Counted from the first letter of the stretch, positions 1 to 5,722 are shown. The stretch is DNA of 9,776 bases from Rickettsiales bacterium (GCA_028289305.1 JANQQO010000029.1:1-9776); one strand, 5' to 3'. Notes: generated by a model from the sequence alone, not told the origin. Program-made: numbers and translations.

Positions 1-207
1 CACGAGCAGTCCCGCCGAGGCGGGCAGCCGCTCACTATGCTCTGTCAGCTTAAACACCGTGCCGTTATACACCGCCTCGCCTTCAAACACGCAGGAGCCA
101 TAATGCAGCCCATGCGTCAGCACATGTACTTTCGCCTCGCGCCAGGGCACAATCTCCCCGTCATACCAAATCCACCCATCGCGGTTATCAAAAGGAATAA
201 TGGTCAT
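1..207 (-). CDS. ilvE: Branched-chain amino acid aminotransferase, N-terminal part (cut by window edge)
   Basis: The minus strand from the ATG at 205-207 reads MTIIPFDNRDGWIWYDGEIV and continues open to the window edge (69 codons). It holds the fold-type IV transaminase N-terminus: the 'W.DG..VPW..A.VHVLTHGLHYG' strand-turn and the 'VFEGEAVYNG..F.L.EH..RL..SA' segment that forms the start of the small domain. IlvE enzymes are cytosolic, PLP-dependent, and interconvert Leu, Ile and Val with their 2-oxo acids using glutamate/2-oxoglutarate. The PLP lysine lies beyond the window and cannot be checked. No Shine-Dalgarno precedes the ATG, and a TATACT -10 (223-218 on the minus strand) would give a leader of only about 4-5 nt. 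The gene is divergent from the response regulator at 336. I recall this pairing from other alphaproteobacteria but cannot verify it here. A D-amino-acid or ADC-lyase relative is possible but less likely. Confidence 0.88.
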   Translation of the reverse strand, partial: MTIIPFDNRDGWIWYDGEIVPWREAKVHVLTHGLHYGSCVFEGEAVYNGTVFKLTEHSERLPASAGLLV

Positions 208-335
208 AAGCGCCTATAGTATATTCATCATCTAAGCGCCCGTCTCGGCGCTGGCCCGGCAGAATAGGGGTAACACCCCCTGCAAGACAAGCAGAAATTT
301 GACGATAGGCCGCATATCCTGCTAAAACACCCCGC
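208..335. promoter_or_regulatory. Divergent promoter region between ilvE and the response regulator
   Basis: These 128 bp must hold the promoters of both divergent genes. On the minus strand TATACT (223-218) is a good -10 for ilvE, though its -35 position (GAGACG) is poor. The octamer TAAGCGCC occurs twice in direct orientation (207-214 and 233-240), flanking that -10. A 6-bp perfect inverted repeat AGCGCC-N6-GGCGCT lies at 235-252, and a GGGGT-AAC-ACCCC hairpin at 267-279. These are plausible operator sites, for example for autoregulation by the adjacent OmpR-type regulator, but that role is inference. Confidence 0.5.
299..328 (+). promoter_or_regulatory. Candidate sigma70 promoter of the response regulator, giving a leaderless mRNA
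   Basis: TTGACG (299-304) is followed after 18 nt by TAAAAC (323-328), with an upstream TG at 320-321 that makes an extended -10. A start 6-8 nt beyond the -10 falls on or next to the ATG at 336. That agrees with the absence of any Shine-Dalgarno in front of the gene. The -10 matches only partly, so the call is moderate. Confidence 0.4.
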
Positions 336-1016
336 ATGAAACAGCACCACCATATTCTCGTCGTCGATGATGACGCACGGCTGCGCGCACTGCTCGCGCA
401 ATATCTCGAAGGAGAGGGCTTCGCCGTCACCACCGCAGAAGACGCCCGCGCTGCGCAAGAGGCGCTCCGTGCCACGCCGTGCGATCTGGCCGTGGTCGAT
501 GTGATGATGCCCGGCGATACCGGCATCACCCTCACCAAACACTGGCGCGCTACGGGGGAAAACATCCCGGTCATCATGCTCACCGCGATGGGTGAACCGC
601 AAGACCGCATCGATGGCCTATTAAGCGGCGCCGATGATTATCTCGCCAAACCCTTTGAACCCGAAGAGCTCAAACTGCGCATCGCCAGTGTGTTGCGCCG
701 CACCGCACCACAAAAAACCCCGCATATCACTTTCGGCCCCTTCACCTATGACCTAGAAACCCGCGAACTCCACCGCGGCAAGGAGCGCATCGTGCTCACT
801 TCCAGCGAAGTCCGGCTCTTCACCATTTTTGCTGAACGTACAGGCGAGGAAATCAGCCGTGAGGAGCTCTCCCAAGCGCTAAACGGCATCAGCGAGCGCT
901 CGATTGATGTGCAAATCACCCGGCTGCGCCGCAAAATCGAAGCCGACCCCAAACAGCCCATCTACCTTAAAACCGCCCGCGGTGCCGGGTATATCTTTAC
1001 CGCAAATCGAGGGTAG
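336..1016 (+). CDS. petR: OmpR/PhoB-family response regulator, PetR-like
   Basis: This 226-aa two-domain transcription factor has the usual OmpR-family length. Residues 6-120 form the receiver domain: acidic pocket D11-D13, phospho-acceptor D55 in 'VVDVMMPG', switch T83 in 'IMLTA', and K105 in 'YLAKPF'. Residues about 128-224 form the winged-helix DNA-binding domain, with the 'LTSSEVRLF' helix, the recognition-helix region 'SERSIDVQITRLRRKIE' and the wing 'LKTARGAGYIF'. Phosphorylation of D55 by a sensor kinase is expected to drive dimerisation and DNA binding. The family resembles PetR of Rhodobacter, named for proximity to the cytochrome bc1 genes, so the symbol is by similarity only. No histidine kinase is encoded in the window; the upstream neighbour is divergent ilvE. 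The start at 336 has no Shine-Dalgarno and a promoter that would give a leaderless message. Its function as an OmpR-family regulator is near certain; its targets are unknown. Confidence 0.9.
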   Translation: MKQHHHILVVDDDARLRALLAQYLEGEGFAVTTAEDARAAQEALRATPCDLAVVDVMMPGDTGITLTKHWRATGENIPVIMLTAMGEPQDRIDGLLSGADDYLAKPFEPEELKLRIASVLRRTAPQKTPHITFGPFTYDLETRELHRGKERIVLTSSEVRLFTIFAERTGEEISREELSQALNGISERSIDVQITRLRRKIEADPKQPIYLKTARGAGYIFTANRG

Positions 1017-1066
1017 GAAACTCTTTAGACACGAAAGAACCCCCACTATTCCCATCCCGCCCCCAC

Positions 1067-1084
1067 TGTTGCAAAAATGCAACA
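1067..1084. repeat. Perfect palindrome TGTTGCA-N4-TGCAACA
   Basis: Seven-base arms TGTTGCA (1067-1073) and TGCAACA (1078-1084) match perfectly around AAAA. It lies 50 bp beyond the response-regulator stop and 32 bp before the CtrA-like box. As an RNA hairpin it is followed by TTTGGA, not a T-run, so a factor-independent terminator is poor. A dimeric repressor operator for the downstream gene fits the symmetry better. The cognate protein is not known to me. Confidence 0.5.
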
Positions 1085-1115
1085 TTTGGATCCTTCCGAA
1101 AAAAAATTGCGTTTG

Positions 1116-1130
1116 TTAACGATTTATTAA
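1116..1130. promoter_or_regulatory. CtrA-type box TTAA-N7-TTAA upstream of the DUF2336 gene
   Basis: TTAA (1116-1119), seven bases, then TTAA (1127-1130), in the context GTTAACGATTTATTAACC. This matches the full consensus for the alphaproteobacterial cell-cycle regulator CtrA, TTAA-N7-TTAA, and its usual extended form (C after each TTAA). It lies 141 bp upstream of the ATG at 1271 and is followed by AT-rich DNA (TATATAAA around 1142-1149) that could serve as a -10. The motif match is direct; actual CtrA control is inference. Confidence 0.6.
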
Positions 1131-1270
1131 CCTTTTTTATGTATATAAACCACTGGTGCTGCCGAATTTAACCGTGAGGTAGTGTTTTAAGGGGAGAGCA
1201 TAGCTAGATTTTAGCCAAAAAATGGGCTAGAATGGAAGGTAATGCTTTATAAGGAGGGGTGCGAAGAGCC

Positions 1271-2389
1271 ATGGAAGTGCACTCATTGGAGGAGTTTTTG
1301 AAGCATCGCGATGACCCATCGCCGAAAGTTCGGGTGGGCCTCGCACGTGAGATCTGTGAACAATTTAACGATCACAGCTTCAAAGACGATGAATTATCGA
1401 TCGTAGAAGACATTCTACTGCTGCTTGCACAGGATGTGGAGGCCGAAGTACGCCGCATGCTGTCTGAACAGCTCAAACAAAATCCTGATTTACCACGCGA
1501 AACGGCACTGCATCTGGCGCATGATGTGGCCGATGTCTCGCTGCCGGTGCTGGAGTTTTCCACCGTGCTTACGGAAAATGACCTGGTGGAAATTGTCCAC
1601 AGTGCCAAGGAGGCGGCTAAACATGTCGCTATTGCTAATCGTGATTTCGTGCCTTTGCGTGTCTCAGATGCGCTGGTGGATACCGAAAACGACGTGGTCG
1701 TCACCACTTTGCTGGAAAATCGCAATGCCCGCATCGGCGAATTCTCGATGGAAAAAGTGCTCGATACATTTAAAGAGAATGATCGCGTGCTCCACACGCT
1801 GGTTGATCGCGGGGGACTCAGTGTCACCCTGGCAGAGCGCATGGCGTCTTTCGTCTCCGGCCAGGTGAAACAGCAGCTGGTGCGCCATTACGGCCTGCCG
1901 GAAAAAACCGCTAGCAAAGCGATGCAAGATACGCAGGAAAACATCACCCTGGATATCGCCGAGAGCGCGAAACAAGACACATTGCTGCATAAAGCGCCCT
2001 GTGCCAAAACCATCGAATTGGTCGAAACGCTGCATGCCAGCAAAAAACTCACCTATTCGATCGTGCTAAAAGCGCTGTGCCGCGGGGATATTCGCTTTTT
2101 TGAGGCGGGGCTGGCTAAACTTGCCGGTATTCCGCTCGCCAATGCGCGGAAACTCATCTATGACGGCAAAAATCACGGCTTCGAGGCACTTTATCGCGCT
2201 ACCGACCTGCCGGAAAACATGTTCAACGCCACCGAAACCATCTTCCGCCTCGCCTCTGAAGAGGGCGAGCACCACGAAGAGCCGGCGCTGTTTTCCGCCC
2301 GTATGGTCGAGCGCATCCTCGCCCTTGGCTATGATAAAAGCGTGCCCAATATGCAATATCTCATCACCTTGCTGCATAACCGGCACTAG
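1271..2389 (+). CDS. DUF2336 family protein, alpha-helical (HEAT-like)
   Basis: This 372-aa, probably cytosolic protein has no signal peptide or membrane segment. It shows the hallmark block of DUF2336: 'VLEFSTVLTENDLVEIVHSA' (about 93-112), 'HVAIANR' (118-124), and 'VSDALVDTENDVVVTTLLENRNA' (about 131-153). The N-terminal 60 residues read as paired helices similar to HEAT repeats ('SPKVRVGLAREI', 'DVEAEVRRMLSEQL'). The biochemical function of the family is not known to me, and it is largely confined to Alphaproteobacteria. I chose ATG 1271 over GTG 1259 because the strong AAGGAGG (1251-1257) is only 1 nt from the GTG; it is 13 nt from the ATG, which is long but workable. Upstream sit a CtrA-like box and a palindrome, suggesting cell-cycle-linked expression. 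It is monocistronic as far as seen, and a long hairpin begins 5 nt past the stop. Family membership is firm; function is open. Confidence 0.85.
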   Translation: MEVHSLEEFLKHRDDPSPKVRVGLAREICEQFNDHSFKDDELSIVEDILLLLAQDVEAEVRRMLSEQLKQNPDLPRETALHLAHDVADVSLPVLEFSTVLTENDLVEIVHSAKEAAKHVAIANRDFVPLRVSDALVDTENDVVVTTLLENRNARIGEFSMEKVLDTFKENDRVLHTLVDRGGLSVTLAERMASFVSGQVKQQLVRHYGLPEKTASKAMQDTQENITLDIAESAKQDTLLHKAPCAKTIELVETLHASKKLTYSIVLKALCRGDIRFFEAGLAKLAGIPLANARKLIYDGKNHGFEALYRATDLPENMFNATETIFRLASEEGEHHEEPALFSARMVERILALGYDKSVPNMQYLITLLHNRH

Positions 2390-2393
2390 TTCC

Positions 2394-2457
2394 GTGCTAA
2401 GTGTTATGTATTGCGTGTTGAGTGATGCCAAACACTCAGCACCCAGCACTTAACACT
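2394..2457. repeat. Long imperfect hairpin built from degenerate heptamers
   Basis: The left arm reads as heptamers GTGCTAA, GTGTTAT, GTATTGC, GTGTTGA, GTG (2394-2424). The right arm reads CACTCAG, CACCCAG, CACTTAA, CACT (2433-2457). Pairing 2400-2424 with 2433-2457 gives 20 matches in 25 around an 8-nt loop. It starts 5 nt after the DUF2336 stop and has no T-tract after it, so it may stabilise or end the message only in part. The period-7 make-up in both arms resembles short tandem heptamer repeats dispersed in other bacterial genomes. Confidence 0.7.
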
Positions 2458-2653
2458 ATCCTCCTGAAAAACAACCTCTTTATCCCCTTGTCTTACCCAA
2501 ACCCCGCCCCTACCGTGCATTGTCATAAAAGTTTAACATAAAAATATCGTTTTTACCCTTTACATATTCATAATTATGTGTATACTACAACCATAATTAA
2601 CAAGATATATGAGTTGTATATAAACGAGAAAAATAGATAACACAAACCCTATA
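2458..2653. other. AT-rich gene-free spacer
   Basis: No reading frame here looks like a gene. From about 2521 the base composition drops sharply; the row 2581-2640 has about 13 G/C in 60. It contains the promoter at 2559-2586 (listed separately), the palindrome CATAATTATG inside that promoter's spacer, and TA-rich near-repeats (ATATATGAGTTGTATATAA). The drop in GC against both flanking genes suggests imported or intrinsically curved regulatory DNA. Confidence 0.5.
2559..2586 (+). promoter_or_regulatory. Strong sigma70-like promoter TTTACA-N16-TATACT
   Basis: TTTACA (2559-2564) and TATACT (2581-2586) each differ from the consensus hexamers at one position, with a 16-nt spacer, in a segment of about 22% GC. 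A start near 2593 would transcribe rightward through the stem-rich element at 2654-2811 and on to the phosphatase gene at 2866. It therefore fits either a small RNA or a 5' leader of about 270 nt. No other plus-strand gene lies close enough to claim it. Confidence 0.55.
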
Positions 2654-2811
2654 TAGCGGAACTGTTCACCCCTCCCTCCCCAGGGATCCCGCGGCCAAGC
2701 CCTCAACCAGCACTCCCTCCGGCCGCGGGGTCCCACCTTCTTGACCTCTTAAAGGGGGGGAGGGGTGAAGCTAACGGCCCTATCTGTTAAAAGGGCCCCC
2801 ACGTTCCGCTA
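2654..2811 (+). ncRNA. Candidate structured RNA (closed multi-stem element)
   Basis: Four helices nest without conflict. P1 is a perfect 9-bp pairing of TAGCGGAAC (2654-2662) with GTTCCGCTA (2803-2811). P2 is 16 bp, 2665-2680 with 2754-2769. P3 is 14 bp, 2683-2696 with 2721-2734, enclosing a 24-nt loop. P4 is GGCCCT (2776-2781) with AGGGCC (2792-2797). The only non-Watson-Crick pairs in P2 and P3 are T2677/G2757 and T2687/G2730. These are G-U wobbles in plus-strand RNA but A-C mismatches in the minus-strand RNA, which favours a functional plus-strand transcript. A promoter lies about 60-70 nt upstream of P1. I do not recognise it as 6S, tmRNA, SRP, RNase P or a known riboswitch. A MITE-like element with TA at both ends is the main alternative. 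Confidence 0.5.
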
Positions 2812-2831
2812 CAATCCCCTTCCTTAAGGTG

Positions 2832-2858
2832 GTGTTACATAGTAACACAGTGTATACT
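2832..2858 (+). promoter_or_regulatory. 17-bp palindrome overlapping a likely leaderless promoter of the phosphatase gene
   Basis: GTGTTAC (2832-2838), ATA, GTAACAC (2842-2848) is a perfect palindrome with a 3-nt centre. TATACT (2853-2858) follows 4 nt later and is a near-consensus -10 whose expected start site falls at about 2865-2866, the ATG of the gene at 2866. No Shine-Dalgarno lies between them, so a leaderless message is likely. A palindrome between the -35 and -10 positions is typical of a repressor operator. The -35 itself (about 2830-2835) is poor. Confidence 0.5.
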
Positions 2859-2865
2859 TGGGCTT

Positions 2866-3660
2866 ATGCATATTCTTTTAGTCAGACATGGCGAAACCCT
2901 TCTTAAAAACCATGCAGAGTTTGTAAGAACCGAGATAGGCGATACCAAGCGTGCCCACTTGACAGAAGAGGGAGAAGCACAAATTGAGCTCACCGCTGAA
3001 ATTCTTGATGAAACTATCAAAGCACGTTTTATGCAGGATGGGTATGACTGGCCTCCCATTCCTGGCGCGATAGAAATTATCTGTGGGCCGAGCACACGTG
3101 CCCATCAAAGTGCTGATATTATTGCAAATAACCTCGAACACACCAGCACACCAACACAATCTTACGATTTTTTACAAGACCTCGGCCAAGGCCCAGCGGG
3201 TGAAATACCTATGAATCGCTTAGAACAAGAAGCCGCCGCATTAAAAGAAGCCTATGACGCAGCACGAAAAAACCTCAACCACCCTGGGGATCACTATACT
3301 ACCCTCCGCTTCCCACATCACCTTACACCTGAAGAATTCGAAGGTGTGATTGAAGACCCTTTGCTTGAGTATGTACACGACGCACAAGCACGTGGTGTAA
3401 AAACGGTTATTATGGTCGGCAGCGCTATCAACCAATTGCTGGTCACTAAAGCGCTCTGTGCAAAGGAAGAAGAGTGGTTTAACGAGGCTGTATTGAACGA
3501 AAACAGGGCTCCCCGTGGGTCAATCCGCCATATCATATGGCATGGTGAAGATCCTGCAATAGACCGCGGCATTATCCATCCGAAAAAAAACAAGGGAAAA
3601 GGTCCCCTTGACCATGTAGCAAAGAGAATGCCACCTGACGACGACCAGCTAGCCCGCTAA
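2866..3660 (+). CDS. Histidine phosphatase superfamily (phosphoglycerate-mutase-like) protein, atypical
   Basis: This 264-aa cytosolic protein opens with MHILLVRHGET, the signature in which H8 is the phosphorylated residue and R7 binds phosphate. R78 in 'CGPSTRAHQSADII' is the second conserved arginine. After the strand 'VKTVIMV', the family normally has a [GS]HG motif carrying the second catalytic histidine. Here the sequence is 'VGSAINQLL', so S186 stands where that histidine is expected. Activity may therefore be altered or lost, or another residue may substitute. The C-terminal 30 residues are rich in Lys, Pro and Asp and look unstructured. The gene is lower in GC (sampled rows about 38-45%) than its neighbours and is flanked by AT-rich and palindromic DNA, suggesting transfer. 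It has no Shine-Dalgarno and a probable leaderless promoter. Substrate unknown; superfamily assignment is firm. Confidence 0.8.
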   Translation: MHILLVRHGETLLKNHAEFVRTEIGDTKRAHLTEEGEAQIELTAEILDETIKARFMQDGYDWPPIPGAIEIICGPSTRAHQSADIIANNLEHTSTPTQSYDFLQDLGQGPAGEIPMNRLEQEAAALKEAYDAARKNLNHPGDHYTTLRFPHHLTPEEFEGVIEDPLLEYVHDAQARGVKTVIMVGSAINQLLVTKALCAKEEEWFNEAVLNENRAPRGSIRHIIWHGEDPAIDRGIIHPKKNKGKGPLDHVAKRMPPDDDQLAR

Positions 3661-3689
3661 TCCATCTATAATTATCAGTATACTAAATC

Positions 3690-3709
3690 GCTCCCCCTTG
3701 AGGGGGAGC
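3690..3709. repeat. GC-rich palindrome GCTCCCCC-TTGA-GGGGGAGC
   Basis: Perfect 8-bp arms (3690-3697 and 3702-3709) enclose TTGA. It lies 30 bp past the phosphatase stop with no T-tract after it. A near copy in inverted orientation lies at 3831-3851. Palindromes with a CTCCCCCTTGAGGGGGAG core are, from memory, common REP-like intergenic elements in Alphaproteobacteria. They may act as bidirectional transcript ends in this convergent gap. Confidence 0.65.
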
Positions 3710-3720
3710 ACGCGAAACAA

Positions 3721-3777
3721 GGCGCTGTGCGCCGAAGATGAGCGGTGGGGGGTGAAGGAGCAAGATATCACCCCCAC
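3721..3777. repeat. Two further hairpins inside the convergent intergenic element
   Basis: GGCGC-TGT-GCGCC (3721-3733) is a tight 5-bp hairpin. GTGGGGGGTGA (3745-3755) pairs with TCACCCCCAC (3768-3777) apart from one bulged G, across a 12-nt loop. A third, weaker pairing, ACATCA with TGATGT, lies in 3785-3820. Together with the palindromes at both ends, nearly the whole gap 3690-3851 can fold, as expected of a composite REP-type mosaic. I see no reading frame in it that looks like a gene. Confidence 0.5.
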
Positions 3778-3830
3778 GCATCGAACATCACCTGCCTTCG
3801 CTTATGCTATGGCATGATGTGTTCTCTGCC

Positions 3831-3851
3831 GCTCCCCCCCTCAAGGGGAGC
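3831..3851. repeat. Second CTCCCC...TTGAGG-type palindrome, inverted copy
   Basis: GCTCCCC (3831-3837) pairs with GGGGAGC (3845-3851) around CCCTCAA. Its reverse complement, GCTCCCCTTGAGGGGGGAGC with one extra base, is almost the palindrome at 3690-3709. The pair thus forms an inverted repeat bounding about 160 bp. It lies 11 bp beyond the 3' end of the minus-strand glycosyltransferase gene and could end its transcript, though no T-tract follows on the minus strand. Confidence 0.6.
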
Positions 3852-3862
3852 AGAAAGTGATT

Positions 3863-5722
3863 TCAGTCTTCCGCCACCCGAATCATCGCTGGCGCTTCGC
3901 CTGCGGCATAACGTTGCCACATCTGCTGATACGCTGCTTCCAAATACCCCACATAGCGTGGAGTATCAAATAGCGGCGCAGTCTGCTGTTTTTTAAGGAT
4001 TTTCTCCTTTAGCCCCGCCCGCATCTTTGCATCCTGCCCAAGCTGCAGCGCTAGCGCCTCATACGCCTCTATATCCTCAGTCACCAATTCCGGCATTTCC
4101 AGCGCAGTGAGCAACCCGGCACAGGCGCGCGAGGCAAAATGCTGCCCTAATAGCGTCACCACCGGCACTCCAGCCCATAGCGCATCCACCGTGGTGGTAT
4201 GCCCACCATAAAGCCGTGTATCCAGCGCCACATCCACCAGCGATAGCCGGGTTAAGTGCTCCTCCTTGCCCACATGCCCGGTAAAGAGCACTCGTGCAGG
4301 ATCCACCCCGTGCTGCTCAGCTGCCCGCCGCAGATTCTGCTGTACGGTTTCTGAGTCGCTATAGAGCCACAGCACACTCCCCTCCACCTGCGTTAACAGC
4401 CGCATCCACACGGCAAAAAACACCGCATCCAGCTTATAACTGCTACTAAACGAGGCAAACACACACCCCTCCGCCGGCAATCCCCACGCCTCGCGCGTCA
4501 CCTCCGGGTCGGGCCGGGCTTGCGTATTATCGGTAACCACATAGGTATAGGGCAAACAGGCGAAGGTCTCGCTGTAATACGGCGCATGCTCCTCAGGCGT
4601 TACTACCGGGTCAGTGATGATATAATCCAGCCACTCTGCCCCGGTACTACACGGAAAAGCCAGATACGAGACCTGAATCGGTGCTGGGCGCTGCATCAAA
4701 ATCTCCTGGCGGCTGCCGCGCCCAAGTCCGGTCGCATCCACCAGAATATCAACCCCATCATCGTAAATCTTCCGCGCCGCCTCCACATGGCTCAGTGGCG
4801 CGAGATCAACAAAATCATCCGCTCCTGCTGCAATCGCCGTACGATATGCGTTCGGCTCGGCCTTATCATACACATAGACCACCACGCGAAACCGCTTCCG
4901 GTCATGCAAGCCAAACAGGCTGCGCGTTAAATGCCCAATCGCATGATCACGAAAATCCCCCGAAATATAGCCAAGGGTGAGAATATCCTTTTCCTCTGCC
5001 CGTCCGCTCATATCAAACGGGGTAAACGGACATTTCTGCACAAAATCGTCATACATCACCTTGGTCAGCAGCTGCTGCACCGCGAAATTACGCTTCACGT
5101 CATCACAGCGCGAAATGTGGCTTAAGAGCGCCTGACCAAATAGCTCTCCCGCCGCGATTCCCTCTTTCTCCATCGCATCTACAGGGGGTTCTAGCGCCGC
5201 AAATGCCTCCCAATCACACACGCGCTGATATAAAAACAGCAACTCGCCCGAGGCCTCTTTTAACGTCGGATCGAGCGCTAGCGCCTTCTCAAAATACTGA
5301 ATTGCCTTATCTTCGCCCTCCTGCCCGCGCGCGGCCAAAATCACCCCCGCACGCTGATACGCCGCTGGATTCTCCGGATCCAGCGCAATCACCCGCTCAT
5401 GACACAGCAATTCTTGATCAAAATGATGCACTGCGCGCAGCAAATCCGCCATGTGCATATAGGCTTTCAGGTAATTGGGGTTCAGCTTAATCGCGGTGTT
5501 ATAGCTCACCAGCGCCTCGTTCAGCTTGCCTTGCTGCTGCTGCACCATGCCCAGATGCAGCCAAATCTCCGGAATTGTTCCCGTATCCTGAAGCGCTTGC
5601 TGACACAAGCGTTCCGCTTCGGCAAATTGCCCTTGCTGCGTGCGTTCTACCGCCTGGTGATACAACAGCGTCACCGTGTTCGACACCGCTGCTGTTGTTC
5701 CATTGCCATTCTTCTTGCCCAT
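3863..5722 (-). CDS. TPR-containing GT41 (OGT/SPINDLY-type) glycosyltransferase
   Basis: This 619-aa protein is predicted to be cytosolic. Residues about 17-160 contain roughly four TPR units ('AEAERLCQQAL', 'NEALVSYNTAIKLNPNY', 'HERVIALDPENPAAY', 'IQYFEKALALDP'). Residues about 245-600 form the GT41 catalytic region: 'LGYISGDFRDHAIGH' (active-site His region, H260), 'RPAPIQVSYLAFPCSTGAEW' (345-364), K430 in 'FSSSYKLD' at the place of the donor-binding lysine, and 'YGGHTTTVDALWAGVPVVTL' (505-524), the UDP-sugar site. The GHT/GYT motif before the 'RPAPIQ' strand reads 'DATGLGRGSR', so the usual His/Tyr is Leu. Family members move a GlcNAc or similar sugar onto Ser/Thr of proteins; TPRs choose the target, which is unknown here. 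The start at 5722 has AGGGTGG six nt upstream (5735-5729); an upstream in-frame extension to 5836 abuts the tRNA and is unlikely. It is convergent with the phosphatase and divergent from tRNA-Asp. Confidence 0.88.
   Translation of the reverse strand: MGKKNGNGTTAAVSNTVTLLYHQAVERTQQGQFAEAERLCQQALQDTGTIPEIWLHLGMVQQQQGKLNEALVSYNTAIKLNPNYLKAYMHMADLLRAVHHFDQELLCHERVIALDPENPAAYQRAGVILAARGQEGEDKAIQYFEKALALDPTLKEASGELLFLYQRVCDWEAFAALEPPVDAMEKEGIAAGELFGQALLSHISRCDDVKRNFAVQQLLTKVMYDDFVQKCPFTPFDMSGRAEEKDILTLGYISGDFRDHAIGHLTRSLFGLHDRKRFRVVVYVYDKAEPNAYRTAIAAGADDFVDLAPLSHVEAARKIYDDGVDILVDATGLGRGSRQEILMQRPAPIQVSYLAFPCSTGAEWLDYIITDPVVTPEEHAPYYSETFACLPYTYVVTDNTQARPDPEVTREAWGLPAEGCVFASFSSSYKLDAVFFAVWMRLLTQVEGSVLWLYSDSETVQQNLRRAAEQHGVDPARVLFTGHVGKEEHLTRLSLVDVALDTRLYGGHTTTVDALWAGVPVVTLLGQHFASRACAGLLTALEMPELVTEDIEAYEALALQLGQDAKMRAGLKEKILKKQQTAPLFDTPRYVGYLEAAYQQMWQRYAAGEAPAMIRVAED

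Noticed and set aside
188..610. Open frames opposite the response regulator
   Set aside because: They are antisense to a clear OmpR-family gene, with low-complexity Ser/Arg/Ala content and no recognisable domain.
2654..2811. 6S RNA, tmRNA, SRP RNA or RNase P RNA
   Set aside because: There is no central bubble of the 6S type, no tRNA-like T-loop and CCA end, no SRP GGAAGGAAGCA-type loop, and no RNase P signature bases. The helices are also arranged differently.
2651..2814. Insertion sequence or MITE with TA target duplication
   Set aside because: TA does flank the 7-bp GCGGAAC/GTTCCGC ends, but two bases are too little evidence and no transposase is present. It is kept only as the alternative to a structured RNA.
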